Assembly: GCF_030269325.1 (NCBI RefSeq)
Contig: NZ_BSTD01000001.1
Coordinates: forward strand, 698,681-762,680
Length of the DNA: 64,000 bases
Reading direction: 5' to 3'
Origin: Amycolatopsis sp. NBRC 101858
GTDB taxonomy: Bacteria > Actinomycetota > Actinomycetes > Mycobacteriales > Pseudonocardiaceae
Shown: piece by piece, positions 29,214 to 37,302 of the stretch
Position numbering within the stretch: the first letter of the stretch is position 1
Layout: every line of letters starts with the position of its first letter
Translations under genes and position numbers: made by a program
Notes under the pieces: model-generated
Database searches by the model: none
The model's input: only the letters and a program-made list of their open reading frames with translations
What the model was told of the DNA's origin: nothing

Positions 29214-29690
29214 ATGTCCGATTCTGTCGAACTGAGTCCGGTCGACCTCGAGATTCTGCGCCTGCTCCAGAACGATGCCCGGGTCACCAACAAGGACCTG
29301 GCCGCCGCGGTCGGCATCGCGCCGTCGACGTGCCTGGACCGCGTCGCCCGGCTGCGGGACACCGGCGTGATCACCGGGCAGCACGCGTCGGTCGACGCGG
29401 CGAAGCTGGGGCGCCCGCTCGAAGCGTTCCTGTTCGTCCAGGTCCGCCCGCACCGGCGGCCGCTGGTGGACCCGTTCATCGAGCACCTGCTGTCGCTGCC
29501 CGAAGTCCGCGCGGTCTACCACCTGACCGGGCCGGACGACTTCCTCGCGCACGTCGCGACCAGCTCCGCCGGCGAGTTGCAGCGGCTGGTCCTCGACGAG
29601 CTGACCGCCCGGGACGAGGTCGCCCGCGTGCACACGAACCTCGTGTTCCAGCACTGGAGCGGCGGCCCGCTGCTCCCGCCGGGCGCCTGA
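29214..29690 (+). CDS. Lrp/AsnC family transcriptional regulator
   Basis: The 158-residue protein has an N-terminal winged HTH (DLEILRLLQNDARVTNKDLAAAVG, recognition helix around APSTCLDRV) and a C-terminal RAM/ACT-like domain (VHTNLVF at its end). It is divergently arranged with the transsulfuration enzyme and likely controls that gene in response to an amino acid. The leader appears absent: -10 TATCAT is six bases before the ATG. Confidence 0.9.
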   Translation: MSDSVELSPVDLEILRLLQNDARVTNKDLAAAVGIAPSTCLDRVARLRDTGVITGQHASVDAAKLGRPLEAFLFVQVRPHRRPLVDPFIEHLLSLPEVRAVYHLTGPDDFLAHVATSSAGELQRLVLDELTARDEVARVHTNLVFQHWSGGPLLPPGA

Positions 29691-29691
29691 G

Positions 29692-30216
29692 TCAGAGCGA
29701 CTCGAGCCAGCGGCGGGTCTCGCGCGGAGACGTCATCCGCACGACCGCGGGGCACGGCGGTTCGGCGGCCCACGCCCGGATGGTCGCCCGTTTCCGCGCG
29801 AACGACGCGAAGTGCCAGTGGATGATCGAGTCCGCGGAGAACATCTGGCGGAACGACTCGACGTTGCCGTTGCAGATCCGCTCGCGGGTCACCGACCGCA
29901 GCGCCGTCCGGCGCACCAGACGGCCCAGGGAAAGCCAGCGCGGGTAGTCGAGACCCACGATGAGCTGCGTGCGCGGCAGCACGACGTCCTTCCACCTGCT
30001 GTAGGCGGCATCGAGAACCCAGCGTTCCCCCGCGCACACCTCGGCGATGCGGCGGCGCTGCTCCTCGTCGGACACCTGGACCCACCCCGGCAGCCAGGTG
30101 AGGTCGTCGGCCGAGACGTACGGCAGGCCGGTGCGCTCGGCGATCCGGGCCGCGAGCGTCGACTTGCCCGAGCCGGTCACGCCGTAGACGACGATGCGCT
30201 CAGGCGTCGAGGTCAC
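29692..30216 (-). CDS. P-loop NTPase, adenylate kinase/topology-modulation-like
   Basis: The 174-residue protein has Walker A GVTGSGKST (12-20), an AD-D motif in YVSADDLTWLPGW and a WVLDAAYSRW strand typical of the FlaR/adenylate-kinase-related group. Such proteins probably phosphorylate small molecules, but substrates are not established. It overlaps the second Lrp gene by 17 bases and is cotranscribed with it. Its 3' end is one base from the first Lrp gene's stop. Confidence 0.78.
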   Translation of the reverse strand: MTSTPERIVVYGVTGSGKSTLAARIAERTGLPYVSADDLTWLPGWVQVSDEEQRRRIAEVCAGERWVLDAAYSRWKDVVLPRTQLIVGLDYPRWLSLGRLVRRTALRSVTRERICNGNVESFRQMFSADSIIHWHFASFARKRATIRAWAAEPPCPAVVRMTSPRETRRWLESL

Positions 30217-30664
30217 GAGCGGGCTCCCGTGGTCCGCGGTAGGGCAGCGTCTGGCTGTAGACGACGTTCGTGGTCGTGCTGCCGAACTGGGCCAGCTCGT
30301 CCATCGTGTGCTCGAGGTGGGCCATCGAGGCCGCGGCGATCTTGAGCGTGTAGCAGTCGTCGCCGGTGGTGCGCAGGCATTCGAGGATCTCGAGACGCTC
30401 GCCGAGCAGCTTGTGCAGGGCCTCGTGCCGGCTGCCGGGGTACTTGAGCCGGACGACGGCGAGCACCGGGTAGCCGACCTTGCCGAGGTCGATGTCGGCG
30501 CGGTAGCCGGTGATCACGCCGGCCGCCTCGAGCCGCCGGAGCCGTTCGGTCGTGGCCGACGCGCTGAGGTTCACGCGGCGGCCGAGCTCGGTGAGCGGCA
30601 GCCGGGCGTCCTGCTGGAGCTCGACCAGGATGGCCCAGTCCGTCTGATCGAGAGTCTCGGTCAT
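30200..30664 (-). CDS. Lrp/AsnC family transcriptional regulator
   Basis: The 154-residue protein has the winged HTH (WAILVELQQDARLPLTELGR, then SASATTERLRRLEAAG) and the RAM ligand domain (TGDDCYTLKIAA). It is distinct from the Lrp protein encoded 0.5 kb away. It is divergent from the LLM-deaminase-TrmO operon, and an inverted repeat in the shared region is a candidate operator. It probably controls that operon, itself, or both. Confidence 0.9.
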   Translation of the reverse strand: MTETLDQTDWAILVELQQDARLPLTELGRRVNLSASATTERLRRLEAAGVITGYRADIDLGKVGYPVLAVVRLKYPGSRHEALHKLLGERLEILECLRTTGDDCYTLKIAAASMAHLEHTMDELAQFGSTTTNVVYSQTLPYRGPREPARDLDA

Positions 30665-30709
30665 CCGGCGAATGTACCGCGAGATCCACGGCCGAAGCCG
30701 CCGAACGCC

Positions 30710-30731
30710 GTGATCGATCCCTTCCGATCAC
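30710..30731. promoter_or_regulatory. Inverted repeat between lrp-type gene and LLM operon
   Basis: GTGATCG (30710-30716), eight bases, CGATCAC (30725-30731). It lies between the divergent starts, just upstream of the -10 TAGCCT of the LLM gene. Confidence 0.45.
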
Positions 30732-30745
30732 CGCTTTGACCTCGA

Positions 30746-30751
30746 TAGCCT
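30746..30751 (+). promoter_or_regulatory. -10 box of the LLM operon, leaderless
   Basis: TAGCCT lies exactly six bases before the GTG at 30758 and there is no ribosome binding site, so transcription should begin at the start codon. Confidence 0.4.
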
Positions 30752-30757
30752 TTCCGG

Positions 30758-31597
30758 GTGAAGATCGGCGTGAACGTCCCCAACTTCGGCCCCGGCACCG
30801 ACCCCGGTGCGTTGCGCGCTTGGGCGCGGACCGTGGAAGGCCTCGGCTACGACCTGCTGATGGTGTCCGACCACGTCGCGATCACCCCGGACGTCGCGGG
30901 CCAGTACCCGGCGCCGTTCTACGAGCCGTTCACGACGCTGTCGTGGCTCGCGGGCGTCACCGAAAAGGTGCGACTCGGCACCACCGTGCTGGTCGTGCCG
31001 TACCGGCATCCCCTGCTGGTGGCCCGGATGGCGGCGAACCTCGACGCGCTCAGCGGCGGCCGGCTGGTGATCGGGGCCGGGATCGGCTGGGCGAAGCAGG
31101 AGTTCGACGCGCTCGGCGTCCCGTTCGACCAGCGCGGGAAGCTCACCGGCGAGTACCTCCGGGCGATCCGCGCGGCCTGGGCCGACCACGACGACTACCG
31201 GGCCGGCCCGATCCCGCTGTGGCTGGGCGGGCACAGCGACGCGGGGCTGCGCCGCGCGGTGGAGCTCGGCGACGCGTGGCACCCGCTGCGGATGACCATG
31301 TCCGGCTTCCGGGAAGGCTTGGCACGCCTGAAAACCCTGGCCGGCGACCGGCCGGTGCCGGCGTTCGCGCCGCGGATCCTCCTGCGGGTGACCGGCGAAC
31401 CGGTGACCGGCCCGGACCGGCGCGCCGGGGAAGGCACCCTCGAGCAGGTCCTCGACGACCTGACACAGCTGCGGGCGCTGGGCGCGGACACCGTCGTGCT
31501 CGACCCGTTCGATGCGGACCCCGCCGAAACCCTCCGCCCGGAGATCGCGTGGCGGGACCTCGCGGCGATTGCCGCTTCCTGGAAGGAAAACCGGTGA
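30758..31597 (+). CDS. LLM-class F420-dependent oxidoreductase
   Basis: Luciferase-like monooxygenase superfamily TIM-barrel; in actinobacteria mostly F420-dependent. The 279-residue protein begins MKIGVNVPNFGPG and has VSDHVAI, LGTTVLVVPYRHP, GGRLVIGAGIGW and IPLWLGGHS, all family signatures. The substrate is unknown. It is first in a three-gene operon in which each gene overlaps the next by four bases (GTGA). The start is GTG. Confidence 0.88.
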   Translation: MKIGVNVPNFGPGTDPGALRAWARTVEGLGYDLLMVSDHVAITPDVAGQYPAPFYEPFTTLSWLAGVTEKVRLGTTVLVVPYRHPLLVARMAANLDALSGGRLVIGAGIGWAKQEFDALGVPFDQRGKLTGEYLRAIRAAWADHDDYRAGPIPLWLGGHSDAGLRRAVELGDAWHPLRMTMSGFREGLARLKTLAGDRPVPAFAPRILLRVTGEPVTGPDRRAGEGTLEQVLDDLTQLRALGADTVVLDPFDADPAETLRPEIAWRDLAAIAASWKENR

Positions 31598-32019
31598 AAG
31601 AAACCGAAGAAGCCCTGCTGCGGCGCGCGATCGAGCTCGCCCGCGAAGCGCGCGAGGAACACGGCAACCCGCCGTTCGGCTCGCTGCTGGCCAACGCCGA
31701 CGGCAACGTCCTCGCCGAGGACCGCAACACCTCGTTGACCGACAACGACATCACGGCGCACCCGGAGCTGAAGCTCGCCCGCTGGGCGGCGCAGAACCTG
31801 ACCCCCGAGGTCGCGGCGGCGACCACGATGTTCACCAGCACCCAGCCGTGCGGGATGTGCACCGGCGCGATCGAGCGGTCCGGGCTCGGCCGCGTCGTCT
31901 ACGCGCTGTCGGCGGAGCAGTTCCTCACCCTGCGCCCGCCGGTCACGTGGGGCTACGAGACGGAAGGCCCGGCCCTGTTCGACGAGGCCCGGGTGCCCGT
32001 CGAGGGGTACTACAAGTGA
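31594..32019 (+). CDS. Nucleoside/nucleobase deaminase (CDA superfamily)
   Basis: The 141-residue zinc enzyme has His56-Pro57-Glu58 (HPE instead of the common HAE) and PCGMC with Cys86 and Cys89, so the metal site and proton-transfer Glu are complete. It deaminates a cytosine-, guanine- or adenine-type base; the sequence does not decide which. It overlaps the LLM gene before it and the TrmO gene after it by four bases each. Confidence 0.85.
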   Translation: MKETEEALLRRAIELAREAREEHGNPPFGSLLANADGNVLAEDRNTSLTDNDITAHPELKLARWAAQNLTPEVAAATTMFTSTQPCGMCTGAIERSGLGRVVYALSAEQFLTLRPPVTWGYETEGPALFDEARVPVEGYYK

Positions 32020-32426
32020 CGAGCTACGAGGTGCGCCCGGTGGCGCGCGTCGAGTCTCCGCTCCAGGACCGCACCGCGGCCCCGAGACAGGGCGACGAAG
32101 GCGCCCCGCCGGCCCGGGTGGTGTTCGCGCCGGAGTTCCACCCGGCGGCGGCCGATCTCCGTCCGGGCGATCGCCTGGTGCTGCTGACGTGGCTGCACGA
32201 AGCCGACCGCGAGGTCCAGGCGGTCCACCCGCGCAGCGACCCGGCGCGCCCCCGCGAAGGGGTGTTTTCGACGCGCTCCCCGGACCGCCCGAACCCGATC
32301 GGCCTCCACACGGTGACGGTGACGGCGGCCGGGAACGGCACGCTCACGGTGACGGGCCTGGAAGCGATCGACGGCACCCCGGTCCTGGACGTGAAACCGG
32401 TCCTCGGGGAGGTGGCCGCCCGCTGA
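32016..32426 (+). CDS. TrmO/TsaA-type SAM-dependent tRNA methyltransferase
   Basis: The 136-residue beta-barrel protein shows YEVRPVARVESPL at the N-terminus and DRPNPIGLHTVTV, the YaeB/TrmO signature. E. coli TrmO methylates N6 of t6A in tRNA-Thr. This homologue lacks the long C-terminal extension of the E. coli enzyme, which is normal for short archaeal and actinobacterial forms, so the exact target is less certain. Third gene of the operon. Confidence 0.83.
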   Translation: MTSYEVRPVARVESPLQDRTAAPRQGDEGAPPARVVFAPEFHPAAADLRPGDRLVLLTWLHEADREVQAVHPRSDPARPREGVFSTRSPDRPNPIGLHTVTVTAAGNGTLTVTGLEAIDGTPVLDVKPVLGEVAAR

Positions 32427-32530
32427 GCCGGCCGATCACGATCCGGGCACCGGGGTAACGACCGCCGCCGCCCGGCCGACCTCCTGCGTACAAACGGAGC
32501 AAGCCCCGAAGTGCCGGAGGAGGACTGGCG

Positions 32531-33046
32531 ATGACCAGTGCGTTCGAACCCGTACTGCCCGACCCCTGGGCACCGCCGCAGGCTTCGCCGCCGGGGCGGG
32601 CGAAGACGAATCCCTGGCACCTGGTGCTCTCGGCCGCCGCCGGCGCCGCACTGGTCGGCGCCCTGTGGGCCGGCCTGGACCTGGCCGGCTCCGGCGCCCC
32701 GATCAGCACGCCCGGCACCCCCGCGGAGGCGTTCGACCTCCGCGGCACGTTCACGCTGAACAGCGGCGGGTACGGCTACAGCACCTGCGGTGGTTCCGGC
32801 GGCTATTCGGACATCACCACCGGGACGACGGTCACCGTCTACAACGCCGCGGGAACCGTGCTCTCCCAAGGCGCGCTCGGGACCGGGCGGCCGAACGGCG
32901 GCGGGAGCTGCGTGTTCACGCTGTCCGCGCCGAACGTTCCGGCGGGCGAGAAGTTCTACCTCGTCGAGGTGTCCCACCGGGGCCGGATCATGGTGCAGCC
33001 CGACGACGCGCGGAACGGGAACGTCGCCCTCAGCCTGGGCAGCTGA
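32531..33046 (+). CDS. Membrane-anchored extracytoplasmic protein, unknown function
   Basis: The 171-residue protein has a Pro-rich cytoplasmic N-terminus, one membrane helix (about 29-51), then an outside domain rich in Gly, Ser and Thr with two cysteines (YSTCGGSGGY and GSCVFTL) likely to form a disulfide. The domain ends with RGRIMVQPDDARNGNVALSL. A GGAGGA ribosome site precedes the ATG. No family is recognised. It converges with the dehydrogenase gene, stop to stop. Confidence 0.6.
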   Translation: MTSAFEPVLPDPWAPPQASPPGRAKTNPWHLVLSAAAGAALVGALWAGLDLAGSGAPISTPGTPAEAFDLRGTFTLNSGGYGYSTCGGSGGYSDITTGTTVTVYNAAGTVLSQGALGTGRPNGGGSCVFTLSAPNVPAGEKFYLVEVSHRGRIMVQPDDARNGNVALSLGS

Positions 33047-34816
33047 TCAGTAGTCCTTGAAGCCCTTCCCGGTCTTCCGGCCCAGCCGCCCGGCCGTCAC
33101 GAGGTGCTCCAGCAGCGGCGCCGGCGCGAAGCCCTCTTCGCGGAACTCGTTGTACAGCGTCCGCTGGATGGCCAGGGAAACGTCCAGCCCGACGACGTCC
33201 AGCAGCTCGAAGGGGCCCATCGGCAGGCCGCAGCCCACCTTCATCGCCGTGTCGATGTCGTTCGCCCCCGCGTAGTGGGCCTCCAGCATCTTCACCGCGT
33301 CGTTCAGGTACGGGAACAGCAGCGCGTTGACGATGAAGCCCGCCCGGTCTCCACAGTGGACCGCGTGCTTGCCCACCGCGGCGCAGACCGCGCTCGCCGT
33401 CGCCACCACGTCCGGGGCGGTCGCGATCGTCGAGACCACCTCCACCAGCTTCATCACCGGGGCCGGGTTGAAGAAGTGGAGACCGATCACGTCGGAGGGC
33501 CGGGAGGTCGCCGCCGCGCACTCGATCACCGGCAGCGAAGACGTCGTCGTCGCCAGCACCGCGCCCGGGCGGACGACCTCGTCCAGCGCCGCGAACACCG
33601 CCTGCTTCACCGAAAGCTCTTCGGCCACCGCCTCGACGACCAGGTCGACGTCGGCCAGTGCTTCGAAGTCGGTGACCGGGGTGATCCTCGACAAGGCGAG
33701 GGCCGCGTCCTCTTCGGACAGCTTCCCCTTGACCACGGCCTTGTCGAGCGACTTCTTCACCTTCGCGACGGACGCCTGCGCCTTCTCCAGGCTCCGGGCG
33801 CGCAGCACGACGTCGAGGCCGCGCTTCGCGAAGACTTCCGCGATGCCGGTCGCCATCGTCCCGGTGCCGATCACGCCGACGCGGGCGACCGGCCGCGGCG
33901 CGGCACCATCCACAGTGGACGCTGCCGTCGCGTCCGAGACGACGTTGGGCGAGTCCGGTGCGTCGTAGGCGTAGAACCCGCGGCCCGTCTTGCGGCCGAG
34001 CTGGCCCGCCGTGATCATCTGCTTGAGCAGCGGCGCCGGCGCGTGCAGCCGGTTGCGGGACTGGTGGTACATCGTGTCGAGGATCTCGTAGGCGGTGTCC
34101 AGCCCGATCAGGTCGAGCAGCGCCAGCGGGCCCATCGGGTACCCGCAGCCGAAGCGCATCGCGGCGTCCAGGTCCTCGCGCGTGGCGTAGCGCTGCTCGT
34201 ACATCCGCACCGCGTGGTTGAGGTAGCCGAACAGCAGCGCGTTCGCGATGAAGCCGGCCCGGTCGCCGATCACCACCGGCACCTTGCCGAGCCGCTCGGC
34301 GAACGCGACCACCTCGGTGACCACCTCCGGCTCGGTGACCACGGTCTTCACGATCTCGACGAGCTTCTGCACCGGCGCCGGGTTGAAGAAGTGCATGCCG
34401 ACGACCTTGCCGGGGCGCGCGGTGTGCACCCCGATCTCGGTGATCGACAGCGACGAGGTGTTGGACACGAACACGACGTCCGGCCGGGTGATCTTGTCCA
34501 GCTCGGTGAAGACGTCGGCCTTCAGCTCGAGGCTTTCCGGGATCGCCTCGATCACCAGGTCCACTTCGGACAGATCCGACAGCGAAGTGCTGTACCGGAT
34601 CCGGTCCAGCAGCGCCTCCCGGCCGGCCTCGTCGAGCTTTCCGCCGGAGAGCGCGCGTTCGGTGGAGTGCCGCAGGTGACCGCGGCCCCGCTCGACCCCC
34701 GGCTGGTCGAGCTCGACCGTGACGACGTCGAGCCCGCTGCGCGCGAGCACTTCGGCGATCCCGGCCCCCATCGTGCCCAGGCCGACCACTCCGACCGTCG
34801 AGATGTCCCGCGCCAT
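33047..34816 (-). CDS. Tandem-fused 3-hydroxyacyl-CoA dehydrogenase
   Basis: The 589-residue protein is two complete 3-hydroxybutyryl-CoA dehydrogenase units in one chain. Each has an NAD fingerprint (VGVVGLGTMGAGIAEV and VGVIGTGTMATGIAEV), a catalytic His context (GMHFFNPAPV and GLHFFNPAPV) and a C-terminal dimer domain ending GRKTGRGF or GRKTGKGF. Both active sites look intact. A linker near residue 295-310 joins them. It acts in fatty-acid or butanoate metabolism and could work as a covalent dimer. The ATG at 34816 has a GGAGG site; a longer frame is rejected. Confidence 0.93.
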   Translation of the reverse strand: MARDISTVGVVGLGTMGAGIAEVLARSGLDVVTVELDQPGVERGRGHLRHSTERALSGGKLDEAGREALLDRIRYSTSLSDLSEVDLVIEAIPESLELKADVFTELDKITRPDVVFVSNTSSLSITEIGVHTARPGKVVGMHFFNPAPVQKLVEIVKTVVTEPEVVTEVVAFAERLGKVPVVIGDRAGFIANALLFGYLNHAVRMYEQRYATREDLDAAMRFGCGYPMGPLALLDLIGLDTAYEILDTMYHQSRNRLHAPAPLLKQMITAGQLGRKTGRGFYAYDAPDSPNVVSDATAASTVDGAAPRPVARVGVIGTGTMATGIAEVFAKRGLDVVLRARSLEKAQASVAKVKKSLDKAVVKGKLSEEDAALALSRITPVTDFEALADVDLVVEAVAEELSVKQAVFAALDEVVRPGAVLATTTSSLPVIECAAATSRPSDVIGLHFFNPAPVMKLVEVVSTIATAPDVVATASAVCAAVGKHAVHCGDRAGFIVNALLFPYLNDAVKMLEAHYAGANDIDTAMKVGCGLPMGPFELLDVVGLDVSLAIQRTLYNEFREEGFAPAPLLEHLVTAGRLGRKTGKGFKDY

Positions 34817-34936
34817 CGAGGCCTCCAGAGATGTTACTCGCTGGTAATTGGCCCCTGACTCTGCCACACGCGACCGTCGGAAGCCCAGACGGAATCGAGT
34901 CAGTACCGTGCAAGTCACCCGGTCGGCGAGCCGGGT

Positions 34937-35608
34937 TCACTCGCCGAAGTTGCCGTCCACCAGCTCTTTCGCCTTGGTCAGCGCGGCGGCAGCCTGCGGG
35001 CCGCTCGCCTGCAGGCGGATCCGGTCACCCTGGCGGGCACCCAGCGACATCAGCGCCAGCACGCTCTTGGCGTCGGCCTCCTGCTCGCCGAGCCGCACGG
35101 TGACTTCGGCGTCGAACTCGCTCAGCGCGCGCACCAGCACCGCGGCGGGCCGCGCGTGCAGGCCGACTTCGTTGTGCAGCTCCAGCTCGATCTCGTCACC
35201 ACCGGCCGTGACCTCGGAGAGGGCCAGGTCCTCCGGCATCCCGGCGGCCGCGGCGGCCTCCGCCACCGCCTTGCGGCCCTGGCCCGACTGCGCCGCGACC
35301 GCCGCCGCGATCGCGCCTTCGACCAGCGGGCCGTCGGCGACGATGGCCGCCGAGGGGTCGGCGAGCGATTCGACGGCCAGCTCGGCGGTCATCTGGGCGC
35401 TGCCGAGGTCGTAGAGCAGCACGACGCCGTCGCCGGAGTCGGCGCGCTGGGTGGCCGCGACGACCTCGTCGTAGTCGGTGCCGATCGAGCCGTCGGACAG
35501 ACCTCCAGCGGCCATGATGGTGACGTCCGGCGCCATCTGGGCGGCCAGCTCCGCCAGGCCTTCCGCGAGCTTCGCGCTGTGCGAAACGAGCACGATGCCG
35601 ACACTCAC
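34937..35608 (-). CDS. dhaM: PTS-dependent dihydroxyacetone kinase phosphotransferase DhaM fused to HPr
   Basis: The 223-residue protein has an EIIA-Man-like domain with phospho-His10 (LVSHSAKLAEG) and a C-terminal HPr domain with His151 in GLHARPAAVL and a Ser46-type region KSVLALMSLG. It passes phosphate from PEP through enzyme I to ADP bound on DhaL. The fused HPr means only enzyme I is needed from elsewhere. It overlaps dhaL by four bases. No EI domain is attached, unlike E. coli DhaM. Confidence 0.92.
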   Translation of the reverse strand: MSVGIVLVSHSAKLAEGLAELAAQMAPDVTIMAAGGLSDGSIGTDYDEVVAATQRADSGDGVVLLYDLGSAQMTAELAVESLADPSAAIVADGPLVEGAIAAAVAAQSGQGRKAVAEAAAAAGMPEDLALSEVTAGGDEIELELHNEVGLHARPAAVLVRALSEFDAEVTVRLGEQEADAKSVLALMSLGARQGDRIRLQASGPQAAAALTKAKELVDGNFGE

Positions 35609-36234
35609 CGGGCGGCCTCCGCGAACGCGCGCAGCAGCAGGGCCGAGGACCGCGCGCCGGGGTCCAGGTGCCCCACCGCCCGCTCGCCCAGGTACGACGC
35701 CCGGCCCTTGCGCGGCACGAGGTCCACTGTGGACTCGGCGCCGCGGTCGGCCGCGTCGGCCGCCGCGGTCAGCACCGCGGCGACGTCCCCGCCGTCCTCG
35801 GCCGCCTTTTCGGCGGCCGACACCGCCGGGATCAGGGCGTCGACCATGGTCGCGTCGCCGCCCACGGCCTTCCCGCGGGCCTGGACGCCTTCGAGCCCGG
35901 CGCGCAGCGCGTCCAGCAGCGCCGGGACGTCCAGGTCCCCGGCGGTGCCGAGCTTCGCGGACGCACGCAGGAAAGCCGTGCCGTACAACGGACCCGCCGC
36001 CCCGCCGACCTTCGAGATCAACGTCGTCGCGACGAGCTTCAGGACCGCACCCGGCGTCTCCGGCGCGCCCGCGTCGAGGGCCGCCACGACGGCGGCGAAC
36101 CCGCGGTTCAGGTTCTCGCCGTGGTCACCGTCGCCGATCGCGCGGTCGAGGTCGATCAGCTCGGCGCGGTGCTCGGCGACCACGGCCGCAGCAGCGCGCA
36201 CGGCCGCCGCGACCCCGTCGGCCTTGCAGGTCAT
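35605..36234 (-). CDS. dhaL: Dihydroxyacetone kinase subunit DhaL
   Basis: ADP-binding subunit that phosphorylates dihydroxyacetone held by DhaK. The 209-residue helical-barrel protein has the Asp cluster in DLDRAIGDGDHGEN (Asp30, Asp35, Asp37), which binds Mg-ADP. Other motifs are GGAAGPLYGTAF and SYLGERAVGHLDPGA. Its ATG overlaps the dhaK TGA by one base (TGATG); an in-frame GTG 12 bases earlier is less likely. Confidence 0.93.
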   Translation of the reverse strand: MTCKADGVAAAVRAAAAVVAEHRAELIDLDRAIGDGDHGENLNRGFAAVVAALDAGAPETPGAVLKLVATTLISKVGGAAGPLYGTAFLRASAKLGTAGDLDVPALLDALRAGLEGVQARGKAVGGDATMVDALIPAVSAAEKAAEDGGDVAAVLTAAADAADRGAESTVDLVPRKGRASYLGERAVGHLDPGARSSALLLRAFAEAAR

Positions 36235-37235
36235 CAGACCCCCCACCGCAGCGCCGCGGTGTTGACCGGGGCGTCCCAGAGCTCGGTCAGCTCGTCGTCC
36301 AGCTTGAGCAACGTCAGACTCATCCCCTGCATCTCGAGGCTGGTGATGTACGGGCCGACCAGCCGGCGTTCGACCACGATCCCACGCTCGGCCAGCAGCC
36401 GCTCGGCGATGCCGTGCGCCAGGTAGAGCTCGACGAGCGGGGTGGCCCCCATCGAGTTGGTGAACAGCAGCACGCGGTCACCGGAGGAGAACGGCAGGTC
36501 CTCCACCACGGCCTGGACCAGCCGCGCCACCAGCGCGTCGGCCGGCTCGAGCGGGATCCGTTCCCGGCCGGGCTCGCCGTGGATGCCGATGCCGAACTCG
36601 ATCTCGCCGTCGCCGAGGTCGAAGCTGGGCGTGCCGGCGTGCGGCACGGTCGGCGCGGTCAGCGCGACGCCGATCGAGCGCACCTGGCCGATCACCTTCT
36701 GCGCCAGCGCGGTCACGGCGTCGAGCGAGTCGCCGCGCTCGGCGGCCGCGCCGGTGATCTTCTCCAGCAGCACCGTGCCGCCGACCCCGCGGCGGCCCGC
36801 GGTGTAGGTCGAGTCCTTGACCGCGACGTCGTCGTCGATCACGACGCTGCGCACCTCCAGGCCTTCGGCGGCGGCCAGCTCGGCGGCCGTCTCGAAGTTC
36901 AGCACGTCGCCGGTGTAGTTCTTCACGATGAGCAGGGCACCCGCGTCGCCGGTGGTCGCGGTGACGGCGGCCTGCACCGCGTCCGGCGTCGGCGAGGTGA
37001 ACACCGCGCCGGGGACGGCGGCGGCGAGCATCCCCTGGCCGACGAACCCGCCGTGCAGCGGCTCGTGCCCGGACCCGCCGCCGGAGATGACGGCGACCTT
37101 CCCGGCGACCGGTGCGTCGGCTCGGACCACCACGTCCGGATCCTCCTGGACGCGCAGGATGTCCGCGTGCGCGGCGGCGAGGCCCCGCAGCGACTCCACG
37201 ACCACGTTCGCCGGATCGTTGATGATCTTCTTCAC
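36234..37235 (-). CDS. dhaK: Dihydroxyacetone kinase subunit DhaK
   Basis: Binds dihydroxyacetone covalently. The 333-residue protein has SGGGSGHEP (51-59), KNYTGD (105-110) and the hemiaminal His219 in GIGIHGEPG. Start GTG at 37235 follows GGAGG at five bases. First gene of the dhaKLM operon; no dhaS or dhaR regulator is adjacent. The product, dihydroxyacetone phosphate, enters glycolysis. Confidence 0.94.
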   Translation of the reverse strand: MKKIINDPANVVVESLRGLAAAHADILRVQEDPDVVVRADAPVAGKVAVISGGGSGHEPLHGGFVGQGMLAAAVPGAVFTSPTPDAVQAAVTATTGDAGALLIVKNYTGDVLNFETAAELAAAEGLEVRSVVIDDDVAVKDSTYTAGRRGVGGTVLLEKITGAAAERGDSLDAVTALAQKVIGQVRSIGVALTAPTVPHAGTPSFDLGDGEIEFGIGIHGEPGRERIPLEPADALVARLVQAVVEDLPFSSGDRVLLFTNSMGATPLVELYLAHGIAERLLAERGIVVERRLVGPYITSLEMQGMSLTLLKLDDELTELWDAPVNTAALRWGV

Positions 37236-37302
37236 GGCAACCTCCGGCACATCGGCGGGTGGGGTGTCCCCTTCCTACCTCTCCGCGCGGGCTACCGCCA
37301 GA

